Below, in pieces: positions 20,094-28,334 of a DNA stretch of 64,000 nt; the first letter of the stretch is position 1, and every line of letters starts with the position of its first letter. Location of the stretch: positions 1-64,000 of the forward strand of contig NZ_CP013233.1 in NCBI RefSeq assembly GCF_001584165.1. Direction: 5' to 3'. A program made the translations under genes and the position numbers. The DNA is from Collimonas arenae (lineage in GTDB: Bacteria > Pseudomonadota > Gammaproteobacteria > Burkholderiales > Burkholderiaceae_D). Below the pieces are notes generated by a model that had not been told where the DNA came from, did not search any database, and saw only the letters and a program-made list of their open reading frames with translations.

Positions 20094-20528
20094 CTATTTC
20101 CCGATAATCCACCCAATCGACAGCACATAGCGGCTCCCGCCTTCAACGCGGGTGACGCTGTGCTCGCATTGATCGGGTCGGAAAAATTTGATCCTTGAGG
20201 TGGAAATGATTGGCGCGCTGCAGACAAATTCGCCGCCGCGCGGCGAGCGCTTGACCACGATATTCAGGCGGTAATGCTGACCTTGTTTTACCGCATCGGT
20301 ATGCGGCGGGATTTCCGCGCCGATGGGATAGCGGATTAGGTAACTGTCGAACGGCAGCGGCCACGGCGCAGTCAGCAACAACATCTTGTCGTAGCCGCTG
20401 TCTTGCCGTCCTTTTTGCCATTTGAATGCCACCGCAAGATATTTGCGTATGTTGGTCAGCATGTTCTCCAACTTCTTGTCTGGGTGCCCGTCGCTGTACG
20501 AATAGATTCGCGCACTCGCGCCAAGCAC
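20094..20528 (-). CDS. 2OG-Fe(II) oxygenase-like protein
   Basis: A 144-residue protein with features of a small prolyl-hydroxylase-type dioxygenase: an HxD iron site in IPPHTD, a distal His in CEHSVTRVEGGSRYVLSIGW and an Arg that could bind 2-oxoglutarate. The first predicted start is GTG at 20528; an internal ATG (ENMLTNIRKYL) is a plausible alternative start at about codon 23. The substrate is unknown. It converges with the gmhA-like gene, leaving 26 bp between stops. Identification rests on the HxD...H pattern only. Confidence 0.65.
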   Translation of the reverse strand: MLGASARIYSYSDGHPDKKLENMLTNIRKYLAVAFKWQKGRQDSGYDKMLLLTAPWPLPFDSYLIRYPIGAEIPPHTDAVKQGQHYRLNIVVKRSPRGGEFVCSAPIISTSRIKFFRPDQCEHSVTRVEGGSRYVLSIGWIIGK

Positions 20529-20552
20529 CTAACGGGACTATTCGGGTTGACC

Positions 20553-21278
20553 CTAAGCCGCAGGCGCAGCCCGCTTTTCATCCAGTAACGCGGCTGCACT
20601 GAGCACGGCGTCGCGCTTGTCCAGCAGATGCTGGCGCAGCACGTCAGCCAGGCGTTTGCCGTCGCGCGCTTCGAGTGCCTTGACCATCTCGTCGTGATCG
20701 TGCGCGGCGCTATCCCATTTGGTCGGCTGGAAATTGGACCGGAAGCGTAGCGCCTGCAGACGCCGGTTCAGGCCCAGGTAAGTTTGCTGCAGCACCGAAT
20801 TGCGCGCCGCTTCATTGATCTTGTCGTGGATCGCCTGGTTGCGGCTGTAGTATCCGGGCAGATCGTTTTGCGCCTTGCAGGCCAGCATCGCATAGTGCAG
20901 GGCCTTGATCTCGGCCAGTTCGACCGGCGTGATGCGTTCGCAGGCCAGTTCGCCCGACATGGCTTCCAGGCCGCTCATCAGTTCGAAGGTTTCCCAGATT
21001 TCCGTTTCCGACATCTTGGAGACCGAGGCGCCGCGATTCGGCGAAATGTCGATCAGCCCTTCCGCGGCCAGCACCTTCAGCGCCTCGCGCAGCGGCGTAC
21101 GCGAAATACCCAGCGTTTCGCATAGCTCCCGTTCATTCAATTTTGTCCCAGGCGTCAGCACTGCTTCGACGATCAGGTTGCGCAAGTGGTCGACCACCGT
21201 GTCGTGCAGGCGTTGACGTTCCAGTTTCGGGACCAGCGGAGCGACTTTTTCTTCTTGATTAGATGTCGTATTTTGCAT
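20553..21278 (-). CDS. GntR-family regulator, FadR/FCD type
   Basis: A 241-residue repressor-type regulator. The N-terminal winged helix (about 25-90) contains LNERELCETLGISRTPLREAL; the C-terminal FCD domain (about 95-220) has the metal/ligand residues D/H in HDKINEAARN, HDHDEMVKAL and LRQHLLDKR. It is transcribed away from the aminotransferase-MFS-oxidase operon. A palindrome GTATTTTG-CATT-CAAAATcC lies over its own start codon (21268-21287), and a near-identical one lies in the leader of the divergent operon (21497-21516), so it probably represses both itself and the operon. The inducer is likely a 2-hydroxy- or 2-oxo-acid. Confidence 0.9.
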   Translation of the reverse strand: MQNTTSNQEEKVAPLVPKLERQRLHDTVVDHLRNLIVEAVLTPGTKLNERELCETLGISRTPLREALKVLAAEGLIDISPNRGASVSKMSETEIWETFELMSGLEAMSGELACERITPVELAEIKALHYAMLACKAQNDLPGYYSRNQAIHDKINEAARNSVLQQTYLGLNRRLQALRFRSNFQPTKWDSAAHDHDEMVKALEARDGKRLADVLRQHLLDKRDAVLSAAALLDEKRAAPAA

Positions 21279-21287
21279 TCAAAATCC
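21268..21287. promoter_or_regulatory. Putative GntR operator over the regulator start codon
   Basis: Arms GTATTTTG and CAAAATCC (one mismatch in 8) around CATT. The regulator start codon (complement of CAT at 21276-21278) is inside the palindrome, so binding would block both transcription and access to the start. Confidence 0.6.
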
Positions 21288-21496
21288 TTTTTTACGCTTT
21301 CGTTCCTATTTTAACACCAAATACAGGGCTCAAGAACGACAGCTGCCTAGTCAGCAATGGTGAATGTAATTATGAGAATTTCAACAAAAAATAGGCATAT
21401 TTTGTTGTTTTAGATCAGTTTTGAGCCGAAATAAGCCGATGCTTAGAGTCGGGTAATGTCGAAAAAGGCTTTACGTTTGAAATTTGGACTGCTAAA

Positions 21497-21516
21497 GTAT
21501 TTTGAATGCAAAATAC
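21497..21516. promoter_or_regulatory. Putative GntR operator upstream of the aminotransferase
   Basis: A perfect palindrome with arms GTATTTTG and CAAAATAC around AATG, 23 bases upstream of the aminotransferase start. It matches the site over the regulator start codon, read in the opposite sense. Confidence 0.65.
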
Positions 21517-21538
21517 AATTCGTTCAAAGGAGGAGCAA

Positions 21539-22756
21539 ATGTTAAAGCTAGACTTTCATCCCGCCGGCCGTCATTTCCTGCAAATTCCAGGTCCAAGCCC
21601 AGTCCCGGATCGGATTTTGCGTGCTATGAGTTACCCGACCATTGACCACCGCGGCCCCGAATTTGGCGCATTGGGTTTGCAGGTGCTGGCCGGCATCAAG
21701 AAGATTTTCAAGACCGAACAGCCGGTGGTGATTTATCCGGCGTCCGGCACCGGCGCCTGGGAAGCTGCGCTGACCAACACGTTGAGCCCGGGCGATACGG
21801 TGTTGATGTATGAGACCGGGCACTTCGCCACGCTCTGGAAAAAAATGGCCGAGGCGCTTGGCTTGAAACCCGAATTCCTTGGACTGCCGGGTATCGAGGG
21901 CTGGCGCCACGGCGTGCAGGCTGATCGGATCGAAGAGCGTTTGCGCCAGGACAGCGGCCATCAGATCAAGGCGGTGTGTGTGGTGCATAACGAAACCTCG
22001 ACTGGCGTTACCTCGGACATCGCTGCCGTGCGCAAGGCCATCGATGCGGCAGGACATCCGGCGTTGCTGATCGTCGATACGATTTCCGGCCTGGCGTCGG
22101 CGGATTACCGGCATGACGAATGGGGTGTCGACGTTACTGTGTCGGGATCACAAAAGGGCTTGATGCTGCCGCCCGGAATCAGCTTCAACGCGGTATCGAA
22201 AAAAGCCGTGGCGGTCAGCAAAACCGCGCGGTTGCCGAAGGCATTCTGGGCCTGGGCTGAAATCATCGAAATGAACGAAACCGGCTACTGGCCGTACACG
22301 CCCAACACCAACCTGCTGTATGGCTTGTCGGAAGCGCTCGACATGATCCTGGGTGAAGGTCTGGATAACGTGTTCGTGCGCCATCAGCGTCTTGCTGCGG
22401 CATGCCGTTCCGCAGTGCGAGCCTGGGGCCTGGAAATCCAGTGCGCTGATCCTGCCCTGTATTCGCCGGTGCTGACTGGGGTCATGACGCCGCCCGGCTT
22501 TGATGCCGATGCGATCCGCAAGACCATCTATGAAAATTTCAACATGTCATTGGGAACCGGCCTTGGAAAAATGAAGGGCGGCATGTTCCGCATCGGCCAT
22601 CTCGGCGAGGCCAACGAGTTGACCTTGATGGCGACGCTGGCCGGTTGCGAAATGGGTTTGAAATTGGCCGGCGTGGAGTTGGCTGGCAGCGGTGTAGTGG
22701 CGGCGATGGATAACCTGGCTGCGCAAAAGAGCAAGCCGGTGCTGAAAGCCGCATGA
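21539..22756 (+). CDS. Class V PLP aminotransferase (serine/alanine-glyoxylate type)
   Basis: A 405-residue aminotransferase of the alanine-glyoxylate/serine-glyoxylate group. Motifs: PGPSPVPDRILRAM near the N-terminus, YPASGTGAWEAALTNTL (cofactor phosphate binding), VVHNETSTGV, IVDTISGLAS with the Asp that contacts the pyridine ring, and SGSQKGLMLPPG carrying the PLP lysine. The start at 21539 is chosen because AAAGGAGGAG lies directly upstream; an in-frame ATG at 21506 is inside the operator palindrome. Likely reaction: transamination of glyoxylate to glycine. It is first in an operon with an MFS transporter and an FAD/Fe-S oxidase. Confidence 0.9.
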   Translation: MLKLDFHPAGRHFLQIPGPSPVPDRILRAMSYPTIDHRGPEFGALGLQVLAGIKKIFKTEQPVVIYPASGTGAWEAALTNTLSPGDTVLMYETGHFATLWKKMAEALGLKPEFLGLPGIEGWRHGVQADRIEERLRQDSGHQIKAVCVVHNETSTGVTSDIAAVRKAIDAAGHPALLIVDTISGLASADYRHDEWGVDVTVSGSQKGLMLPPGISFNAVSKKAVAVSKTARLPKAFWAWAEIIEMNETGYWPYTPNTNLLYGLSEALDMILGEGLDNVFVRHQRLAAACRSAVRAWGLEIQCADPALYSPVLTGVMTPPGFDADAIRKTIYENFNMSLGTGLGKMKGGMFRIGHLGEANELTLMATLAGCEMGLKLAGVELAGSGVVAAMDNLAAQKSKPVLKAA

Positions 22757-22949
22757 GTATGTCCGGCGCCTGCTGTTGGCGGGCGTCGCTAGTGTCCGAA
22801 TAAAAAGGCTGGGTTCAATGCGGCTCCGTGCGCGGCACGGCTTACATCGCAATGGATCGGTCCGGCACGCCCCACAGAGGGCGGCGGGACCAGGGACCGC
22901 GTAGGTCTTTCGGCGTTTGCCGACCTGCACATATTGGATGGAGACAACA

Positions 22950-24233
22950 ATGAAACACCTGCGTTTTCGCGCGACGACCGTCGTGCTGATCATGTTATGC
23001 CTGATGTATTTCATTACCTATCTGGACCGCGTCAATGTCAGCACCGCAGCAGCGGGCTTTGGCAAGGAATTCAATCTTTCAAAAACCGAAATCGGCCTGG
23101 TGTTTTCGGCATTCGCGTATCCCTACCTGGTGTTCCAGATTATCGGCGGCTGGGTCAGCGACAAGTTCGGCGCCAAGCGCACCCTGATTTACTGCGGCAT
23201 CCTGTGGGGCATCGCCACGATTTTGACCGGCTTCGCCGGCGGCCTGTTCTCCTTGCTGATGGCGCGCTTGCTGCTGGGCCTCGGCGAAGGCGCGACTTTT
23301 CCGGCGGCCACGACTGCCATGTCGCGCTGGGTGTCGAAGGAAAATCGCGGGTTTGCGCAAGGCATCACGCATGCGTTTGCGCGCATCGGCAACGCCGTCG
23401 CTCCAGCGATGGTGGTGTTCATCATGGCGACGCACGGCTGGCGCGAATCGTTCTACATCTGCGGCGCGATCAGCCTGGTGTGGGTGCTGGTGTGGGCGTT
23501 CGTGTTTACCGAACATCCGGAAAAACATCCGCGCATCACGCCTGAGGAATTGGCGATCCTGCCTCAGGTCAAGAAGAACCAGCCGAAGATTCCGTGGGGG
23601 CCGCTGTTCAAGCGCATGCTGCCGGTGACCATCGTCTACTTTTGCTATGGCTGGACCCTGTGGTTATTCCTGAGCTGGATTCCGCAGTATTTCCTGCACA
23701 GTTACGACCTCGACATCAAGAAATCGGCACTGTTTGCCTCCAGCGTGTTCTTTGCCGGCGTGGTCGGCGATACGCTCGGCGGCATCGTCAGCGACCGGAT
23801 TTTGAAGCGCACCGGCAACCTGAAGCGCGCGCGCAGCCAGATGGTCTCGGTCTGCATGTTGTTGACGCTGCTGTCGTTGTTGCCGCTGCTGTTCACGCAC
23901 AACGTTTACATCTCGATCCTTTGTTTGAGCGCCGGCTTCTTCTTCGCCGAAATGACGATCGGCCCGATGTGGGCGATTCCGATGGACATCGCGCCGCAAT
24001 ACTCCGGCACCGCGAGCGGCATGATGAACACCGGCTCGGCGCTGGCCGCGATCATCTCGCCGGTACTGTCCGGCTACCTGATCGACCGCTTCGGCAATTG
24101 GGAGCTGCCGTTCCTCGGCAGCATGATCCTGATGGGATTCGGGGTATTCCTGGCGTTCCGCATGCAACCAGACAGCAAATTCGAGCAAAGCGTACCGGGC
24201 ACGCCGGTCCATCCGGTCAAGGCTGGCGTGTAG
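22950..24233 (+). CDS. MFS transporter, anion:cation symporter type
   Basis: A 427-residue transporter with twelve expected membrane helices, from MLCLMYFITYLDRVNVSTAA at the N-terminus to a final helix near 385-405. The DRVN motif, the GGWVSDKFGAKR loop motif and GLGEGATFPA are typical of the ACS family that carries organic anions such as glucarate, phthalate or tartrate. The ATG at 22950 follows GGATGGAG; an upstream in-frame ATG at 22917 has no such support. It lies between the aminotransferase and the FAD oxidase and probably imports their carboxylic acid substrate. Confidence 0.9.
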   Translation: MKHLRFRATTVVLIMLCLMYFITYLDRVNVSTAAAGFGKEFNLSKTEIGLVFSAFAYPYLVFQIIGGWVSDKFGAKRTLIYCGILWGIATILTGFAGGLFSLLMARLLLGLGEGATFPAATTAMSRWVSKENRGFAQGITHAFARIGNAVAPAMVVFIMATHGWRESFYICGAISLVWVLVWAFVFTEHPEKHPRITPEELAILPQVKKNQPKIPWGPLFKRMLPVTIVYFCYGWTLWLFLSWIPQYFLHSYDLDIKKSALFASSVFFAGVVGDTLGGIVSDRILKRTGNLKRARSQMVSVCMLLTLLSLLPLLFTHNVYISILCLSAGFFFAEMTIGPMWAIPMDIAPQYSGTASGMMNTGSALAAIISPVLSGYLIDRFGNWELPFLGSMILMGFGVFLAFRMQPDSKFEQSVPGTPVHPVKAGV

Positions 24234-24266
24234 CTGCATTTCAAGCATCTAGAGAGGATACGATCC

Positions 24267-27200
24267 ATGCTGGTGAAGCCCATCCATCTGGTTCCGCGCG
24301 GCGGAGCCATGCCAACGCCGCTGGTCGCGCAATTGCGGCGCGAACTGCGGGGCGATGTCCTGTTCGACAAGGCCGATCGTGGCCGTTACGCGACCGATGC
24401 CTCGATCTACCAGATCATGCCGATCGGCGTGGTTGTTCCGCGCGACCAGGACGATCTGCTGACGGTACTGGATATTGCCCGCGATAACCATGTGCCGATC
24501 CTGGCCAGGGGCGCCGGCACCAGTCAGTGCGGTCAGACGGTGGGAGAAGCGCTGGTCATCGACAGTAGCAAGTGGCTCAACAAGGTGATCAATTTCGATC
24601 CGGCTACGCGCACCGTGACGGTTGAACCGGGCATCGTGCTTGATCATTTGAATGCGTGGCTGAAGCCGCATGGCTTGTGGTTTCCGGTGGATGTTTCCAC
24701 TGCGGCCCAGTGCACGATTGGCGGCATGGCCGGTAACAACTCCTGCGGTTCGCGCTCGATTGAATACGGCAATATGGTACATAACGTGACAGCTATCGAT
24801 GCTGTGCTCGCCGATGGCACGCAGGGACGCTTTGAACGCCTGGACCGGATGCCGGCGACGGCAAGGATGGACGAACTTGTCGCCGGCCTGCAGCGCATCG
24901 CACAGCGCGAGCGTAGCGAAATCGCCGAGCGTGTACCGAAGGTGCTGCGGCGGGTCGGCGGCTACAACATCGACATCTTCGATTGCCAGAATCCGCGCGC
25001 CTATACTGACGACGGTGTCGCCAACCTGGCGCATATTCTGGTCGGCTCCGAAGGGACGCTGGCGTATAGCCGGCAACTGACTTTGGCGCTGCTGCCTCTG
25101 CCGGAACACAAGGTGCTGGGCGTGGTCAATTTCCCGACCTTCTACCAGGCGATGGATCTGACGCAGCATATCGTCAAGCTGGGACCGACTGCGGTCGAGC
25201 TGGTCGACCGCACGATGATCGATCTGGCCATGGGTAATCCGGCATTCAAGCCGGTCATCGAAAAGGCGCTGGTCGGACAGCCGCAGGCGATCCTGCTGGT
25301 CGAGTTCTCCGGCGAAAATCTCGATGCGTTGTTGTTGAAGCTGGCGCAACTGGATGAACTGATGGCCGATTTGCAATTGCCCGGCGCGGTCGTGCAAATG
25401 CGCGGCGCCGCCGACCAAAAGGCGTTATGGGAAGTGCGCAAGGCCGGCCTCAACATCATGATGAGCATGAAAGGCGACGGCAAACCGGTTTCGTTCATCG
25501 AGGATTGCGCGGTGCCGTTGGAGCACCTGGCGGAATACACCAGCCAGTTGACCGAGGTGTTCCACAAGTACGGCACTGAAGGCACCTGGTACGCACACGC
25601 CAGCGTCGGCACGTTGCACGTGCGGCCGATACTCGATATGCGTCGCGGCGGCGCCAAGGACATGCGCGAAATTGCCGAAGCGGCGTCGGCGCTGGTGCGC
25701 AAATACAAAGGCGCATATTCCGGCGAGCACGGCGACGGCCTCTGCCGTGGCGAATGGGTGGCCTGGCAATACGGCCCGAAGATCAACGCGGCCTTCAGCG
25801 AGATCAAAGAACTGTTCGATCCGGAAAATCGCTTCAATCCGGACAAGATCGTGCGTCCTCCAAAGATGGACGATGCCGCCAATTTCCGCTTTGCGCCAGG
25901 GTATCGCGAACTCCCGCACGCGCCGTTGCTCGATTGGTCAAGCTGGAATGTCCGCAGAAATCCACTGACTGGTGAAGAAACGGCGCCTGGCAGCGGCGAC
26001 GACCGCAGCGGCGGCCTGGCCAAGCTGGTCGAAATGTGCAACAACAATGGTCACTGCCGCAAGTTCGACGCCGGCACCATGTGTCCGAGCTACCGCATCA
26101 CCAAGGATGAAAAGCACGTCACCCGCGGCCGTGCCAATACGCTGCGGCTGGCGCTCTCCGGCCAGCTTGGCAGCGCCGGCCTGGCTAGCGTCGAAGTCAA
26201 GGAAGTACTGGACTTGTGCGTATCTTGCAAGGGCTGCAAGCGCGATTGTCCGACCGGCGTCGACATGGCAAAAATAAAAATAGAAGCGCGCGCAGCATGG
26301 GCCGGAGAACACGGCGTCAGCCTGCGCGACAAGCTGATTGCCTTCATGCCGAAATATGCGCCCTACGCCAGCAGCGTCGGTGGATTCCTGGCGTTGGCCG
26401 ACAGCGTGCCGCTCTTCGCATCCTGGCTCAAGAAGCGGATCGGCATCGCACCGCAACGTTCACTGCCCCGCTTCAAGAAGGCTTTCCTTGGTAACGCAAA
26501 AAGCACTTCCGGCAATGCAGACGGGCGCGAAGTATTGCTGTTCGTCGATACCTTCAATAACTACATGGAGCCGGAAAACGCCCGCGCCGCGCAACAGGTG
26601 CTGGAAGCCGCCGGCTACAAGGTGCATTTCAATGCACTGGCCGGCGAACAACCTTTGTGCTGCGGCCGCACCTATCTATCCGCCGGCCTGGTCGAACAAG
26701 CCAAGGCCGAAGCGCGCCGCACATTGGATGCATTGATGCCGCTGGTCCGGCGCGGCGTCGCCATCGTCGGCCTGGAGCCGTCCTGCCTGCTATCCATGCG
26801 CGACGAATTCGTGAATTACGGCTACGGCGACGAAGCCCGACAACTGGCGCAATCGGCCTACCTGTTTGAAGAATTCCTGTTGAAGGAAAAAAAGGAAGGC
26901 CAGCTGCAGCTTGATTTGCAAGCCCTGCCGACGAATCAGGTCCTGCTGCACGGACACTGTCATCAAAAGGCGTTCGACGCCTTCAGCCCGGTGCAAGCAG
27001 TACTGAAATGGATTCCCCACATCGAACTGGCCACCGTCGAATCCTCGTGCTGCGGCATGGCCGGCAGTTTCGGCTACGAAGCCGAACATTACGAAGCCTC
27101 TATCGCGATGGCCGAACTCGCCCTATTGCCGGCCGTCCGCAAGGCCGGCAACGCCAGCATCGTAGTCGCAGACGGCACCAGTTGCCGCCATCAGATTCAC

Positions 27201-27275
27201 GATGGCGCGGGGATGGAGGCATTGCATGTGGCGCGGGTGTTGGCGTTGTCGTTGGGACAAAAAAAGCCTAGTTAA
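24267..27275 (+). CDS. FAD-linked oxidase / Fe-S fusion (D-2-hydroxyacid dehydrogenase)
   Basis: A 1002-residue fusion of a GlcD-like FAD-binding half and a GlcF-like iron-sulfur half. The N-terminal part has ARGAGTSQCGQTVGEALVID and NNSCGSRSIEYGN (near 158-170) for FAD. The middle carries two 4Fe-4S motifs, CNNNGHCRKF...MCPSY (from about 591) and CVSCKGCKRDCP (from about 651). The C-terminal part has two CCG-type modules, including CCGRTYLSAG and SSCCGMAGSFGYE near 926-938. Such proteins oxidise D-lactate, glycolate or D-2-hydroxyglutarate and pass electrons to the respiratory chain. With the aminotransferase it fits glycolate to glyoxylate to glycine. A possible alternative ATG lies at 24309. 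Confidence 0.92.
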   Translation: MLVKPIHLVPRGGAMPTPLVAQLRRELRGDVLFDKADRGRYATDASIYQIMPIGVVVPRDQDDLLTVLDIARDNHVPILARGAGTSQCGQTVGEALVIDSSKWLNKVINFDPATRTVTVEPGIVLDHLNAWLKPHGLWFPVDVSTAAQCTIGGMAGNNSCGSRSIEYGNMVHNVTAIDAVLADGTQGRFERLDRMPATARMDELVAGLQRIAQRERSEIAERVPKVLRRVGGYNIDIFDCQNPRAYTDDGVANLAHILVGSEGTLAYSRQLTLALLPLPEHKVLGVVNFPTFYQAMDLTQHIVKLGPTAVELVDRTMIDLAMGNPAFKPVIEKALVGQPQAILLVEFSGENLDALLLKLAQLDELMADLQLPGAVVQMRGAADQKALWEVRKAGLNIMMSMKGDGKPVSFIEDCAVPLEHLAEYTSQLTEVFHKYGTEGTWYAHASVGTLHVRPILDMRRGGAKDMREIAEAASALVRKYKGAYSGEHGDGLCRGEWVAWQYGPKINAAFSEIKELFDPENRFNPDKIVRPPKMDDAANFRFAPGYRELPHAPLLDWSSWNVRRNPLTGEETAPGSGDDRSGGLAKLVEMCNNNGHCRKFDAGTMCPSYRITKDEKHVTRGRANTLRLALSGQLGSAGLASVEVKEVLDLCVSCKGCKRDCPTGVDMAKIKIEARAAWAGEHGVSLRDKLIAFMPKYAPYASSVGGFLALADSVPLFASWLKKRIGIAPQRSLPRFKKAFLGNAKSTSGNADGREVLLFVDTFNNYMEPENARAAQQVLEAAGYKVHFNALAGEQPLCCGRTYLSAGLVEQAKAEARRTLDALMPLVRRGVAIVGLEPSCLLSMRDEFVNYGYGDEARQLAQSAYLFEEFLLKEKKEGQLQLDLQALPTNQVLLHGHCHQKAFDAFSPVQAVLKWIPHIELATVESSCCGMAGSFGYEAEHYEASIAMAELALLPAVRKAGNASIVVADGTSCRHQIHDGAGMEALHVARVLALSLGQKKPS

Positions 27276-28163
27276 ATGACGAGTTGATGATTCGCCGCTG
27301 GAATATAGATAGAAAAACAAAAGACCCTTACGGGCCCTTTGTTTTTGTTGTGGAGTATTCAGTTGAAGATCTCGTATTTCCCTTGAGTTGAGCTGACGCT
27401 TTTCCCGAGCGTACAGTGTCGCGGATCCATAATAATCCTGGCTGCTTCCTGTTGCCGCTACGCGAGCATTGTTTTCAAGGATTACCCATTCCTTTCGAAG
27501 TACATCCCAGCGCTTGTCAAACATCCGGCGCCTGCCGACGACGCCATCGATTTCTTTCAGTACGATGTATGGCGGAGGCAGCGTATCCAAGGTAACTTCG
27601 TACCAGATCTGATTGATCAGATGCAGTTGCACGCGGTCGGAAAGAATGCGACGAACCCTGCTTTTATCCAGTTCAAATGCAAGGTGCTCGCGATCTCTGT
27701 CAGCTTTATAGCTCGCATGGAAACGATTGCGCAGCAGGATTCCGGTTACCGGATGAACAAACAACTCAGCGCGGGACTGCGCCAATTCCACGTAACTCCC
27801 GGATCGCCTGTGTTGACGCAGTAATACGCGACCGGCTTTGCGGTCTCCTTCCCAGCGGGTCTGCGTCTCTACGACGTCATTCAGATGCTGCAGGATATGT
27901 TGCTTGACGGTGCTGCGGGCATCTATCACCGCTCGGATTTCTGCATAGACCTTGTCCCACGGACGATTGACCTGTTTTTCCAGAAAGCGCTTCAACGGCG
28001 CAAGATTCTCGTTGAGCCCCTTGCTATCGTTGTAACCCATTTTCATGCCAAGCAAGCCGGTAGGTTCTTCACGATTACGGAAAGGGCGGCCGTCGCCTTT
28101 GTAGGCATTGCTGTTTACGCGGCGTGGCCGTTCGACAATCACCTTGAACATATCGTCACGCAT
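27123..28163 (-). CDS. Unknown protein in the RNA-repair operon
   Basis: A 346-residue ORF starting MRDDMFKVIVERPRRVNS; no family that I can name. The first 260 residues look like a real basic protein (LLGMKMGYNDSKGLNENLAPLKRFLEKQVNRPW and so on; each quoted part is shorter in the conserved core). The start at 28163 is preferred because GGAGG lies just upstream; the ATG at 28175 overlaps that site. The last 70 or so codons run through the terminator at 27312-27345 and are antisense to the oxidase gene, so they are probably not native. Shifting by one base near 27400-27408 would end the protein as GKYEIFN at 27359, just before the terminator (267 residues). It overlaps the upstream small gene and belongs to the rtcB operon. 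Confidence 0.6.
   Translation of the reverse strand: MRDDMFKVIVERPRRVNSNAYKGDGRPFRNREEPTGLLGMKMGYNDSKGLNENLAPLKRFLEKQVNRPWDKVYAEIRAVIDARSTVKQHILQHLNDVVETQTRWEGDRKAGRVLLRQHRRSGSYVELAQSRAELFVHPVTGILLRNRFHASYKADRDREHLAFELDKSRVRRILSDRVQLHLINQIWYEVTLDTLPPPYIVLKEIDGVVGRRRMFDKRWDVLRKEWVILENNARVAATGSSQDYYGSATLYAREKRQLNSREIRDLQLNTPQQKQRARKGLLFFYLYSSGESSTRHLTRLFLSQRQRQHPRHMQCLHPRAIVNLMAATGAVCDYDAGVAGLADGRQ
27312..27345. terminator. Bidirectional terminator between the oxidase and rtc-linked gene
   Basis: A near-perfect 15-bp stem (AAAAACAAAAGACCC and GGGCCCTTTGTTTTT, two mismatches) around TTAC, with A-rich and T-rich ends. It can stop transcription from both sides. The minus-strand ORF described next reads straight through it. 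Confidence 0.75.
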
Positions 28164-28332
28164 CGTCGCCTCCATCGCTTTTGCGTCCGGACAGCAGCTG
28201 ATTCAGTTTTTGTTTTTCCGAGCGCCGTACTTGCCGCGCCGGATTGTGCGAAGTATGCCCACCGGCCTTCCTGGCTCGCGCAAGTGCGACCAGGGGATTG
28301 CGCGGCTTCGGTAGTTTGATCGTCACCTTCAT
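28156..28332 (-). CDS. Small basic protein following rtcB
   Basis: A 58-residue, strongly basic protein (MKVTIKLPKPRNPLVALARA, then KAGGHTSHNPARQVRRSEKQ and a short tail). The start at 28332 is chosen because AAAGGA in the end of rtcB lies at the right distance; an ATG six bases earlier is too close to it. It lies within a few bases of the rtcB stop and overlaps the start of the next gene by eight bases, so the three genes are tightly coupled. The charge suggests RNA binding, which is inference. Confidence 0.65.
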   Translation of the reverse strand: MKVTIKLPKPRNPLVALARARKAGGHTSHNPARQVRRSEKQKLNQLLSGRKSDGGDDA

Positions 28333-28334
28333 AT

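Noticed and set aside
24249..25418. Long open frame antisense to the FAD/Fe-S oxidase
   Set aside because: Shadow frame of a GC-rich gene with no recognisable protein features.
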